Virus record (IMG/VR): IMGVR_UViG_3300045999_010033
Span: 157,096-221,095 of that record
Source of the DNA: a virus
Strand: one strand, 5' to 3'
DNA length: 64,000 nucleotides
In this document: piece after piece, positions 55,852 to 63,835 of the stretch
Position numbering within the stretch: position 1 is the stretch's first letter
How the letters are laid out: each line of letters starts with the position of its first letter
Position numbers and translations under genes: made by a program
The notes under the pieces: model-generated
Told to the model about the DNA's origin: nothing
Database searches by the model: none
The model's input: only the letters and a program-made list of their open reading frames with translations

Positions 55852-57093
55852 TTACTTACTTAGGTAATTACTCTTTGATAATATTACATCTAATCTATTT
55901 TTTATTGCTTGAAACTGTGGAAAGTTTTGAGGTTGTTTTTTTGAACCACCTGCAGGAGTTAGAAACCACATTTTAGTTACCTCATCAATTAAATCTTGTA
56001 ATATTTTTACAAGTTCACCACCCAAAACCATTTTTTGTACATCGGCACCTGCTGCTCCCTCACCCTTATTTTTACCTAAATAAATCTTACCATTTTCAGA
56101 ATTAAGAAATATTTGATTTGATCCTTTTGTGTGTAAAATTATATTACTTTCGTTATGAATATAAACTTCTTTTTTAGCATCAACCGAAAAATTTGCATCA
56201 GTTACTACACCAGTATTTCCTTTTCCAAAAATAATAAACTCTTTACTTTTTGCGGATAAAATAACTTGGTCGGAATTGATGTATATTTGGTTCCCTTTAA
56301 ATGAATCATCGCTTGGAAAATCCTTAAAAGCAATTCTTTCTTTTGAAACATTCTTATAATCAAATGGAATTTTAACTTTTTCAGAGACAATATAAATTGA
56401 AGAACCATCTTTATTAATATCTTCTTCGATTAATTCTCCTATTTTTTTATTTTCAGAATCGTTACTTTTTTTATTACTGATAAAAATTGATGGTGAAGAT
56501 GTTTTACCATCTTCGGTTAAGAAAAATTCCGAAAATCTAATTGATTGACCGGTCCGGCCAGTTATGATAGTATCTCCTACGTATGGTTTTAGAAATTTTG
56601 GCTTAGTATTTACTTTATAATTTTGTGTGGTTTGTTTTTTTTGATTTGAATTTGCGGTGTTTGTTATTCCTGTCTTTTTTAACCTTCCATAATTTTTTGA
56701 TTTTTCGGGAGAAATTTCATCTACTTCTTTTTCTTCTGTTAATTTTGAAATAGAATATAGTTCTCTAAAATTTGGATAAATAGTTCTTGAATACGGTAAC
56801 CAATAGTGATTGTTTTCTATTTTAAAAATTATAACAGTTTCTCCCTCAATTGGAAACGTCATTTGATTTTTATCAAAAGGATACGCTTTTACATTTTGAC
56901 TAGTAGATTCGTGATAAAACAATATAGCACCAAGTGCACTTGTATCAATATCACCAAATGAATCCGATTCATTGTAAACTATAACATCATCTGCTAATTT
57001 TCCATTTTCTTTTTGTAAAGGAAATTCAGACATGGATTCGCCATACCCCATATAAACAGTAACTACTTTTGCCAAAAAAGAATCTATTCTCAT
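55852..57093 (-). CDS. Baseplate central spike/hub, gp5-like
   Basis: 413 residues. An N-terminal OB-fold-like region (MRIDSFLAKVVTVYMGYGES), then a NHYWLPYSRTIYPNFRELYS segment, then SIRFSEFFLTEDGKTSSPSI, and a C-terminal series of strands with SVDAKKEVYIHNESNIILHT, like the spike beta-helix of gp5. It is adjacent to the M15 peptidase gene. It lacks an obvious lysozyme domain, so cell-wall cutting may be done by the neighbouring peptidase. Confidence 0.72.
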   Translation of the reverse strand: MRIDSFLAKVVTVYMGYGESMSEFPLQKENGKLADDVIVYNESDSFGDIDTSALGAILFYHESTSQNVKAYPFDKNQMTFPIEGETVIIFKIENNHYWLPYSRTIYPNFRELYSISKLTEEKEVDEISPEKSKNYGRLKKTGITNTANSNQKKQTTQNYKVNTKPKFLKPYVGDTIITGRTGQSIRFSEFFLTEDGKTSSPSIFISNKKSNDSENKKIGELIEEDINKDGSSIYIVSEKVKIPFDYKNVSKERIAFKDFPSDDSFKGNQIYINSDQVILSAKSKEFIIFGKGNTGVVTDANFSVDAKKEVYIHNESNIILHTKGSNQIFLNSENGKIYLGKNKGEGAAGADVQKMVLGGELVKILQDLIDEVTKMWFLTPAGGSKKQPQNFPQFQAIKNRLDVILSKSNYLSK

Positions 57094-57105
57094 ATAGAAT
57101 TATAA

Positions 57106-57642
57106 TTAAATTTTTACATAACCCGTACCAGGAATAAAATCTTTTTTATCCCATTTAGCTTTTAGTTGTCTCCAAGTAAATCCAAAATTTTTTTCAAAGT
57201 GAGGAGCATCTTTAAAACGAGTCCAATCACCTCCCCATGTCCATCCATTTGCTTTGAAGATGTTTGTTACTTCCATCCAATCGGATTTTCTATCTCCATC
57301 ATAATCTGCAACCGTATTATATGAACCTTCTTCGTATCTGCCATCACGATTGTTATCAACTAACAATATAATATCAAATGCCAATCCATAATTGTGAATA
57401 GATTGACCGGCGGCTGCTTGCGTTACAACACCCAATCGTTGTCCTTTTTCATCGAACAATTTGGTTCTACCACGTGAATAAATTTCTGCCTGCTCATCAA
57501 ACGTCCTAAGAGTGTAAGCAAAGCGACACATTGCTCTACCGGTCAGAGCAGGAACAATTTGTGCACGATAAATATGTTCTACTTCACTTCTAACTTTTGG
57601 ATGAAGTAGTTTAATTCTTTCTAATGTAAGTTTATCTTCCAT
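57106..57642 (-). CDS. M15-family D-Ala/L-Ala peptidase (lysin)
   Basis: 178 residues. Zinc-site pattern: SIHNYGLAFD (His83, Asp90) and DAPHFEK (His148), as in VanY/M15C L-alanyl-D-glutamate peptidases. A DNNRDGRYEE segment (96-105) resembles a calcium-binding insertion. There is no signal peptide. It lies between the spike-like gene and the coiled-coil gene, so it may be a structural entry peptidase or the main endolysin. Confidence 0.85.
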   Translation of the reverse strand: MEDKLTLERIKLLHPKVRSEVEHIYRAQIVPALTGRAMCRFAYTLRTFDEQAEIYSRGRTKLFDEKGQRLGVVTQAAAGQSIHNYGLAFDIILLVDNNRDGRYEEGSYNTVADYDGDRKSDWMEVTNIFKANGWTWGGDWTRFKDAPHFEKNFGFTWRQLKAKWDKKDFIPGTGYVKI

Positions 57643-57645
57643 AGG

Positions 57646-58050
57646 TTAAAATTTTGATTTTATTTCATCAATTTCTATTTCCAAATCAATTAACTTTTCT
57701 TTACTATCCCTTTCCATTTCGGAAACGGTATGTTCTATTTCGGAAAGTAATTGAGATTTTTCTGCTTCAGATAAATAACCTTCTTGTCCTTTTTGTTTTC
57801 CTGCAGCTGCTGCTAATCTCTGTGCAATGGTTGCTAACTTAATTAGATGATCATCATTCTTTACTGAGACTTCAATAAGGTCTTTTACTATCGGTGCAAT
57901 TACTGCTGCCTCTCCCACGTTTTTAATTAATTTTCGTAAGGATTCGATGAGTTCTGAAATGTTCTTCTTTTTATTTACTTGGTTTGTGTAAATATCTTGA
58001 AAAACATCAGATAGAGTTTTGCCGGGAAACAATTGAAAATCTACTGACAT
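57646..58050 (-). CDS. Small helical protein of unknown function
   Basis: 134 residues, almost entirely helical and charged, with a coiled-coil C-terminus (KEKLIDLEIEIDEIKSK). The N-terminus is FQLFPGKTLSDVFQDIY. It follows the sigma-factor gene after a leader and may belong to the tail. I do not recognise the family. Confidence 0.6.
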   Translation of the reverse strand: MSVDFQLFPGKTLSDVFQDIYTNQVNKKKNISELIESLRKLIKNVGEAAVIAPIVKDLIEVSVKNDDHLIKLATIAQRLAAAAGKQKGQEGYLSEAEKSQLLSEIEHTVSEMERDSKEKLIDLEIEIDEIKSKF

Positions 58051-58111
58051 TTATTTTTATTTTTAATTACGTGTGAAATATATTCTTTATCCTAAATAGG
58101 ATACTCACACA

Positions 58112-58121
58112 AATAAATATA
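58112..58121 (-). promoter_or_regulatory. Late promoter-like motif upstream of 57646-58050
   Basis: Reads TATATTTATT, 61 bases before the ATG at 58050. The leader contains a weak nested inverted repeat (58071-58110). Confidence 0.5.
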
Positions 58122-58135
58122 GTTAATCAATAAAC

Positions 58136-58828
58136 TTACATTTTAATATCACCCGTATCTTGATATTCGTTAAATAACTCCATTTGTTTCTGTCGCATTT
58201 TGTTTACCACTTTTGTAATATAATGAGTGGGGCAACCGGTCATTTCTCTAACTAAAAGATATAGACTTTTCTTATTGAAATTTTCTATGTATTCGGCACG
58301 ACGGAACAATTCCAATACTGAATCTGCAATTTGAATATCACGTTTTTTCTGAAAATATGTTTCTAAATTCTTATCCCAATAAGCTAGCATTAACCTATTA
58401 AATACCTTATATTCGGAATCTTTAACCTCATCGTGAAAATTATTTTCTACATCCCATTGTTCGGGCATTTTGGAGATTATATCGGTATCTTTGTACCTTT
58501 TGTAATTAGAATTGTTATTCAATATAAGGTAGTTTCTCGCTACAATTGTAAAGTAACTATACGCCTTTCCTTTATTAGGGTCATTGTACATATGGATTTT
58601 CTCTACCATAAACGCAACAACCTGCGACATAACATCTTCCGGCTCATCATCGAAATATGTAAACTTCCATTTATTGTAAACAATTTCGGCAAGCTTTTCA
58701 AATGATTGCTGGATTCTTTCTTTGTAGATTCTATCTCTAATTTCTTTTTCTGAAGCCGTATTATATTCCAATATGGCGTTCTCCGTGTCTTTTGTGAAGT
58801 ATTCTCTTACTACTTTTTTTCTTGGCAT
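58136..58828 (-). CDS. Late sigma factor, gp55-like
   Basis: 230 residues. An N-terminal helix is followed by a conserved sigma region-2 core with DDEPEDVMSQVVAFMVEKIH and YSYFTIVARNYLILNNN, then a C-terminal KMRQKQMELF. This is the architecture of T4 gp55, which directs host RNA polymerase to late promoters. Presence of the recurring late motif in this genome agrees with that role. It is two bases downstream of a small membrane protein gene. Confidence 0.88.
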   Translation of the reverse strand: MPRKKVVREYFTKDTENAILEYNTASEKEIRDRIYKERIQQSFEKLAEIVYNKWKFTYFDDEPEDVMSQVVAFMVEKIHMYNDPNKGKAYSYFTIVARNYLILNNNSNYKRYKDTDIISKMPEQWDVENNFHDEVKDSEYKVFNRLMLAYWDKNLETYFQKKRDIQIADSVLELFRRAEYIENFNKKSLYLLVREMTGCPTHYITKVVNKMRQKQMELFNEYQDTGDIKM

Positions 58829-58830
58829 AT

Positions 58831-59094
58831 TTATTCGAAGTTTTTGTAATCTTCTATTAACTCCTTTATGCCTTGAAAGGTTGATCCAACGTCATCATCT
58901 TTTTCAAAGATTTGACGAGAATCAATCTCTCTCATTTTCTCCAGCAGTTGCTCATATGCCAAAGCCTTCTTAGAAAGAAATTCATCGTATGATTCGAATA
59001 TATCTTCGTATACTTCTAATTTAGAAAATAGATTCCAAATCAAATACAATGAGGCAATAAGGAATATAGAAAGTATAAAAATTATTATTTCCAT
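58831..59094 (-). CDS. Small membrane protein next to the sigma factor
   Basis: 87 residues. One N-terminal transmembrane helix (IIIFILSIFLIASLYLIWNLF) and a charged helical tail with REIDSRQIFEKDDDVGSTFQ. I recall this type beside gp55 in T4-like phages of aquatic bacteria. Function unknown. Confidence 0.6.
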   Translation of the reverse strand: MEIIIFILSIFLIASLYLIWNLFSKLEVYEDIFESYDEFLSKKALAYEQLLEKMREIDSRQIFEKDDDVGSTFQGIKELIEDYKNFE

Positions 59095-59095
59095 T

Positions 59096-59725
59096 TTAAA
59101 CTATTTCATATCCTTTTAAATAAAACTCATTTGCTTTTTTATGTTTTACTTCAATCAAATCTCCATCGGGAGATTTCATAATGATAATATCATTTCTTCC
59201 ATAATTAATTTTTTTAGTAACCTGAGTAGTATACACACGTTCTTTTATAGTTATTCCATCCAAATGGTCTATCTCATGTTGCACAACTACAGTTTGTAGT
59301 GTTTCGATTGAAACCGAATCTTTATCACCATCGGGATTAATAGAAAATTGCATTTCACCGAAATTATCAGTCATTACCGTAACAGAGTTAGAACGAAGTG
59401 TTCTTATTGGTTTGTTTATTGTTTTAGGAATAGATAAACACCCTTCATAAAATATGAATCCCTCTTCATCACGTTTTACGATGTATGGATTTAATAAAAA
59501 TAGTGAAGTATCTCTAACACGTATTAGGCATGCACGTTTTTGAATACCTAACTGATTTGCAGATATACCCACTCCACCATATTCATCAATGGCGCTAGAA
59601 AGAATGGATTCCAATTCATCTGCGGACTCTTTTGTAAATTCAGTACGTGGTACTGATGTTTTTAAATTTTTATCAAATTCGGGATTTGATAATCCATTTG
59701 CTTTTTTGTCTACAATTAATTTCAT
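59096..59725 (-). CDS. Phage peptide deformylase
   Basis: 209 residues. The three family motifs are present: GVGISANQLG (51-60, a variant of GxGLAAxQ), EGCLS (94-98, metal-binding Cys96), and HEIDH (150-154). It would remove the formyl group from new proteins' N-termini. Its overlap with the UVDE gene by four bases places them in one operon. Phage-encoded deformylases are known in marine phages; the role here is probably to aid fast host takeover. Confidence 0.92.
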   Translation of the reverse strand: MKLIVDKKANGLSNPEFDKNLKTSVPRTEFTKESADELESILSSAIDEYGGVGISANQLGIQKRACLIRVRDTSLFLLNPYIVKRDEEGFIFYEGCLSIPKTINKPIRTLRSNSVTVMTDNFGEMQFSINPDGDKDSVSIETLQTVVVQHEIDHLDGITIKERVYTTQVTKKINYGRNDIIIMKSPDGDLIEVKHKKANEFYLKGYEIV

Positions 59726-60621
59726 ATAACTTTGTTTATAAATGGTAAAATAGCTAACTCTTTTGCTTTCGCTTCAACCATAATATCTACATCCAATTCG
59801 TATGTATTGGGGAGTGAATTAATATAATTAGAGTGAGCTTGTGGTTTTTCTTTGATGTTGTTTTCGTGCAATGCTTTCGATTCGGAATAATGCACAACTG
59901 GCGTTATGCCTTTTGGCCAAGTGGTAGCTGCTGCTTTCAGTGCTTCTTCTTCCGTCCAATCACTTGTACAAAATTGATGGTGATGATAATCGAACACAAT
60001 CGGAATACCGATTTTATTGTGTACGTATAGTAAATCTTTTACAGAATACATAGATGCCTTATCATCATTCTCAACGGTAAGCCGAGAACGAACCGATTCC
60101 GATAATCTATCAAAATTGGTACAGAATCTATCCATTGCCTCTTTCTTGTTGCCATAAACGCCGTTACAGTGTATGTTTATCTTATTGTAAGGAGAACGTT
60201 CTAGCCCCATTAGGTCGAATATTTTAGCGTGTAGTTCCAAATCTGCGATTGCATTGCGGACTACACTTTCTTTAGGGGATGTAAGAACTACAAATGGACC
60301 AGGATGCGATGTAATACGAACACCCATCAATTGGGCGTAATCACCTGCCTTTCTGAGCTCGGTTGCAATTTGTTTGTAATCCTTTAAGGCAGTAATATCA
60401 ATATGGTCACCCCAAGGAATGATGGCAGATGATAGTCTGAAAAAGTAAATATCGTTTGCTACGTTCCATTCCAATATTTTGATAATATCACTTGCGTTTT
60501 TAAGTGCAAGTTCTGACACGTAATCCAATCCTTTACTATCAAGAGTTTTTTTAACCATACTTCGATTTGTGGTAATCTTTTTACCCAATGATAAGTTTAT
60601 ACAAGCGTAACCTAAATTCAT
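59722..60621 (-). CDS. uvsE: UV damage endonuclease (UVDE/UvsE)
   Basis: 299 residues. Typical UVDE layout: MNLGYACINLSLGKK start, EWNVANDIYFFRLSSAIIPW, SHPGPFVVLTSP, NIHCNGVYGNKKEA, ENDDKASMY and FDYHHHQFC blocks with His/Glu/Asp metal ligands of a TIM barrel. It nicks next to UV lesions for repair. Upstream sequence has a related TATATTTAGG motif. Confidence 0.9.
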   Translation of the reverse strand: MNLGYACINLSLGKKITTNRSMVKKTLDSKGLDYVSELALKNASDIIKILEWNVANDIYFFRLSSAIIPWGDHIDITALKDYKQIATELRKAGDYAQLMGVRITSHPGPFVVLTSPKESVVRNAIADLELHAKIFDLMGLERSPYNKINIHCNGVYGNKKEAMDRFCTNFDRLSESVRSRLTVENDDKASMYSVKDLLYVHNKIGIPIVFDYHHHQFCTSDWTEEEALKAAATTWPKGITPVVHYSESKALHENNIKEKPQAHSNYINSLPNTYELDVDIMVEAKAKELAILPFINKVI

Positions 60622-60635
60622 AATATTAATTATTA

Positions 60636-60645
60636 CCTAAATATA
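60636..60645 (-). promoter_or_regulatory. Promoter-like motif upstream of UVDE
   Basis: Reads TATATTTAGG, intermediate between the late motif and the Bacteroidota TAnnTTTG element; 14 bases before the ATG at 60621. Confidence 0.4.
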
Positions 60646-60671
60646 ACAAAATTTTATCAAAAAACCAAATA

Positions 60672-61754
60672 TTAATAATTACCGAGGCCCTTATTGTTCA
60701 TCCAATGGTTGACTGCCTTTTGGTCATTCTGCCAAAGATGTTTTTTATCCCACGGAAACTCAGGATTTGTGTAGTATGGTTGCCCATTGTAAGCATTTAA
60801 CCAATCTTGCTCAGGTTTTTCGTTTTTTTCACTTTCTACCACGTTTTTATACTCATCTGCCGCAGTTTTTAGTGCATCATTCGGAATTGGGGGATTTTCT
60901 AATGTTTCTTCAAGTATTTTTGAATCTTTTTCGGATAAATTTATGATATTATCGTCTTTATCATCACCATAAACCTTAAATACTCTAATTCCATCGTTTG
61001 GAGTTGATTTTTTTTCGGAATTTTGTCTAATTAAGTTATTAAACGCGATGACCAGAGCAATTGCCAATGGGTCAAACACAAAAACTATCAAAAATATGAA
61101 AAATTTTACAACCGAGTTCAAATCTACTCCAAATGCTTCGGCAACAAAACGAAATCCACCCACTTCTCGCTCAATATCTATGTTTGCATTCTTAATTTTG
61201 TTAATAGTATCGTTATATTGTACGATTTCACTTTGCAAAACATCAATTTTTTCAGAAGTTTCGGTGATTTGTCTATCTCTATTATCAACTGAGCGTAAAA
61301 GTCTACTATTCGCGCGATTACCTTGTTGTAAATCAATTATTTTACCCTGATTTTGCTGGAAATTATTTAATTGTGTGTTAAAAATTTCTATTTGTTCTTT
61401 GTTCGTGTTGATTTTTTGCTCCCAAATGGATATTTCACGTTCAACTTGTTGAATTTTTAGGTTTTGCTGTTGAAACGCGTTAGAAAGATATCCAAAAATA
61501 CCCGCTGAAGTTATTATCATTAAGATAACTACGGCCAAAACCAAATAAATTTTTAATACTTTACCAATTGAATCCCAAGATTGTTTTAAATATGACGCTG
61601 CTACCAATTTTGAAAACTCTAACGCAGATGCCATTACCATTACGGCGATTGATGCACCACTGAATAGTATTCCCAAACCGGTTACTGAAAAATATGCAGC
61701 GCAACCAGCTACCACAAAGGCAGCTAACGCCACTAAAAATTTAAGCCAATTCAT
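60672..61754 (-). CDS. Membrane protein with coiled coil and NWM-NKG-like end
   Basis: 360 residues. Three N-terminal transmembrane segments (first at ~5-27, then ~33-50 and ~70-90), a long coiled coil (~95-200), a further membrane helix (FFIFLIVFVFDPLAIALVIA), and a C-terminal HWMNNKGLGNY that resembles the C-terminal module of the 16191-16658 protein. The VGGFRFVAEAFGVDLN segment before the last helix is characteristic of a phage membrane family. Function unknown; perhaps an inner-membrane partner of infection. Confidence 0.6.
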   Translation of the reverse strand: MNWLKFLVALAAFVVAGCAAYFSVTGLGILFSGASIAVMVMASALEFSKLVAASYLKQSWDSIGKVLKIYLVLAVVILMIITSAGIFGYLSNAFQQQNLKIQQVEREISIWEQKINTNKEQIEIFNTQLNNFQQNQGKIIDLQQGNRANSRLLRSVDNRDRQITETSEKIDVLQSEIVQYNDTINKIKNANIDIEREVGGFRFVAEAFGVDLNSVVKFFIFLIVFVFDPLAIALVIAFNNLIRQNSEKKSTPNDGIRVFKVYGDDKDDNIINLSEKDSKILEETLENPPIPNDALKTAADEYKNVVESEKNEKPEQDWLNAYNGQPYYTNPEFPWDKKHLWQNDQKAVNHWMNNKGLGNY

Positions 61755-61755
61755 T

Positions 61756-61932
61756 TTATCTTTCTATGGATATGAGTTCACTAATTTTTTCTCTGATTCT
61801 TTTACAATCTTCGATAACAAATATAAGGTCATTCGTATCCAATCGCATGCGACCATTCGCCACATTTTCAATTATAGACATTTTAGATTCGAGAGATTCT
61901 AAAAGAGATTCTATTTTATCTTTATAATTCAT
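61756..61932 (-). CDS. Small coiled-coil protein
   Basis: 58 residues from MNYKDKIESLLESLESKMS. A longer start at 61965 was rejected because the late promoter-like motif lies inside that extension. The rest is a helical, acidic-basic protein with LIFVIEDCKRIREKIS. I recall such proteins in T4-like aquatic phages; function unknown. Confidence 0.6.
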   Translation of the reverse strand: MNYKDKIESLLESLESKMSIIENVANGRMRLDTNDLIFVIEDCKRIREKISELISIER

Positions 61933-61950
61933 TTGTTTAAAGTTTATAAG

Positions 61951-61960
61951 TATAAATATC
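61951..61960 (-). promoter_or_regulatory. Late promoter-like motif upstream of small gene
   Basis: Reads GATATTTATA, 18 bases before the ATG at 61932. Confidence 0.6.
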
Positions 61961-61973
61961 CCCATAAAACAAA

Positions 61974-62004
61974 AATGGGTGAAGTTTTTCTGACTTCACC
62001 CATT
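61974..62004 (-). terminator. Strong hairpin terminator after the Hsp20 gene
   Basis: A perfect 12-bp stem AATGGGTGAAGT/ACTTCACCCATT with a seven-base loop. T-rich sequence follows on the minus strand. It lies 21 bases beyond the Hsp20 stop. Confidence 0.85.
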
Positions 62005-62025
62005 AATATAACACTTTTTTGTGAA

Positions 62026-62418
62026 TTAATCAACTTTAATTTCCACACTTTTTGGTTTTGCTTCCTCTTTTTTAGGAATGGTAAGATAGAGAACACCATT
62101 TAAAATCTTTGCTTCGGCTTTTTCTCCATCAAATTTTTTACCTACGGCAATCTTTTCATTAACTTTTGAAATTAATTGCTTTTGGATAGATGTCATTTCC
62201 TTTTCTGCCGATTTTACTACAATAGAATCTTCGTGTAATTCAATTGTAATATCATCTTTAGAGTGTCCTAATACTGATAAAGCAATCTGTGCTTTATCAT
62301 CTAATACTTCAATTGCCAATTTGGAATTTTCGTATTGATATTCAGTTGTAGTAAATATCGTATCGTTAAAAAACGAATCAAAAATCCTATCAAGTGCATC
62401 GTATTTTTTGTAATACAT
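62026..62418 (-). CDS. Small heat-shock protein, Hsp20/alpha-crystallin
   Basis: 130 residues. N-terminal MYYKKYDALDRIFDSFF and then an alpha-crystallin domain with IALSVLGHSKDDITIELHED, and a late ILNGVLYLTIPKK strand in place of the usual GVL-x-V/I-P motif; ends in EIKVD. It would hold unfolded proteins during rapid virion protein synthesis. T4-like marine phages are known to carry Hsp20. Confidence 0.9.
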   Translation of the reverse strand: MYYKKYDALDRIFDSFFNDTIFTTTEYQYENSKLAIEVLDDKAQIALSVLGHSKDDITIELHEDSIVVKSAEKEMTSIQKQLISKVNEKIAVGKKFDGEKAEAKILNGVLYLTIPKKEEAKPKSVEIKVD

Positions 62419-62477
62419 AGTAATTAAGTTTTTAAGGTTATTTAATGCCTATTATAATTCAATTACTATACCAAATA

Positions 62478-62506
62478 AAAAAGTATGACAATACGTCATA
62501 CTTTTT
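62478..62506 (-). terminator. Hairpin terminator after the putative holin gene
   Basis: A perfect 12-bp stem AAAAAGTATGAC/GTCATACTTTTT with a five-base loop, ending in T-rich sequence. It lies 27 bases beyond the 62533 stop. Confidence 0.85.
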
Positions 62507-62532
62507 AAGTTTTACCTGAAATAATTTCTGAA

Positions 62533-62811
62533 TTACTTCTCGTGAAGAGCATCAATTTTAGTAGCTACCTCTGGGTCTTTGTTTGTTAATTGTGCCAATA
62601 TAAGAGCAACTACTGATCCAACCATTACATTTGCATTACCGACGGTTGCAACCCACTCTGGTAATTGTACTGATGTTGTTTGTAGATAAGAAATAATTGC
62701 AGAAACACCACCAGTTACGATGGACAACCATTGGATGGTTACGAAGAACTTAGGTTTTGAAGAAAAAGTTCTCAAAACTAATTCAGAAATAAAAAGTGAA
62801 AGTGCGTTCAT
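62533..62811 (-). CDS. Small two-helix membrane protein, possible holin
   Basis: 92 residues from the ATG at 62811 (an upstream TTG would give a seven-residue extension). Two hydrophobic segments (VTIQWLSIVTGGVSAIISYL and NANVMVGSVVALILAQL) and a charged C-terminus. It lies just downstream of an exported NlpC/P60 lysin, which makes a holin role plausible. No family match by eye. Confidence 0.55.
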   Translation of the reverse strand: MNALSLFISELVLRTFSSKPKFFVTIQWLSIVTGGVSAIISYLQTTSVQLPEWVATVGNANVMVGSVVALILAQLTNKDPEVATKIDALHEK

Positions 62812-62833
62812 AGTTAAAAGTTTTTGTTTCAAT

Positions 62834-62843
62834 AATAAATATC
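62834..62843 (-). promoter_or_regulatory. Late promoter-like motif upstream of holin-like gene
   Basis: Reads GATATTTATT, 22 bases before the ATG at 62811. Confidence 0.5.
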
Positions 62844-62849
62844 AGAAAA

Positions 62850-63296
62850 TCACATAACACGTTTGAAACCTCTTATTTTTTTAGAATATTTTTCTTCACT
62901 TAAATTGTTTACATAAACACCATTCGATGTTCCCGAATGTAGAAACCATCCATCTATTAGGTAAACACCAACGTGCCAACCCGATGGACCTGAACTTCTA
63001 AAGAATACTAAATCTCCAGTATTTACTTCTTCTTTTGTAATCGTTTTACCTACTTTATATTGTTGAGATGCTACTCTTGGTATATTAACATCGTATACCT
63101 TTTTGTACAAAGATTGTGTAAATGCTGAACAATCTATTCCGCGCTTACTACTACCACCATACCGATATGGTGTGCGCCACCATTCGTTTATAAATTTATA
63201 TAATGATTTAGTTTCTTCGTTTAAGAGAGAATCGGGTATTTGAGCTTTTACCGATATGGATAAAAATAATAAGATTCCTAAAAATAATGTTTTCAT
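62850..63296 (-). CDS. Exported NlpC/P60 peptidoglycan peptidase
   Basis: 148 residues. A signal peptide (MKTLFLGILLFLSISVKAQ) is followed by an NlpC/P60 domain with catalytic Cys56 (GIDCSAFTQ), His108 (GWHVGVYL) and a third polar residue near His120. It would hydrolyse peptide links in the cell wall from the periplasm. A self-exported lysin fits a Gram-negative host and needs no holin to reach the wall. It precedes the holin-like gene by 38 bases. Confidence 0.88.
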   Translation of the reverse strand: MKTLFLGILLFLSISVKAQIPDSLLNEETKSLYKFINEWWRTPYRYGGSSKRGIDCSAFTQSLYKKVYDVNIPRVASQQYKVGKTITKEEVNTGDLVFFRSSGPSGWHVGVYLIDGWFLHSGTSNGVYVNNLSEEKYSKKIRGFKRVM

Positions 63297-63337
63297 CTTA
63301 AAAATTTTATGGTTAACAATAAACCAATAAAACTTTA

Positions 63338-63802
63338 CTATTGTTTTCTAAACAAACCCTCTAAAGATGAAACCTTATTTCCGTTATTATCATTTAACTG
63401 CCTTTCGTAATACAATTGTTTGAGAGTTTGTAAATCTCGCGAGTTTTGATTAACAAGTCTATTATTTTGATAAGTTGCGTTTTGCAAAATATCAATTTTC
63501 TGATTTAATAGTCTTATAGAATCAAGTGTAGAGCCCGTAAAATTATATTGATTTTCTATAATGACATCAACCTTTTCATGTAAAAGGTTTTGTCCAGTTT
63601 TTACACTATCTATTTTTTGGTCAATCGTAGAAACGTTTGTTCTTATTGTACTTACATCGGTAAGCCCTTTTACGAAATTAGGAAATAGCAGGTAAACCAT
63701 CCCCAAAGTGATAAGTAATGTCGTAGTATATAGGATAATGGTATCCATAAACTCCTTCTTACTCATTTTAATAAAATCAAAATTAAAAGATTTCCAATTC
63801 AT
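63338..63802 (-). CDS. Membrane-anchored coiled-coil protein
   Basis: 154 residues. One N-terminal transmembrane helix (IILYTTTLLITLGMVYLLF) followed by a coiled coil with many Asn/Gln (LDSIRLLNQKIDILQNATY). The shape (one helix plus periplasmic coiled coil) fits an inner-membrane spanin-like or structural protein. It lies upstream of the lysin gene; function unknown. Confidence 0.55.
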   Translation of the reverse strand: MNWKSFNFDFIKMSKKEFMDTIILYTTTLLITLGMVYLLFPNFVKGLTDVSTIRTNVSTIDQKIDSVKTGQNLLHEKVDVIIENQYNFTGSTLDSIRLLNQKIDILQNATYQNNRLVNQNSRDLQTLKQLYYERQLNDNNGNKVSSLEGLFRKQ

Positions 63803-63835
63803 AGAAGTGCGCGTTTTATATAAGTATTTAATTCT

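Noticed and set aside
58071-58110. Nested inverted repeat GTGTGA/TCACAC and TATCCT/AGGATA as a terminator of the sigma-factor gene
   Set aside because: The outer and inner stems are separated by unpaired bases and no T-run follows; left as weak leader structure.
6883-62843. Plus-strand reading of TATAAATA sites as classical T4 late promoters
   Set aside because: No plus-strand gene follows any of them; position before minus-strand starts favours the opposite orientation, although the element is nearly palindromic so direction is not certain.
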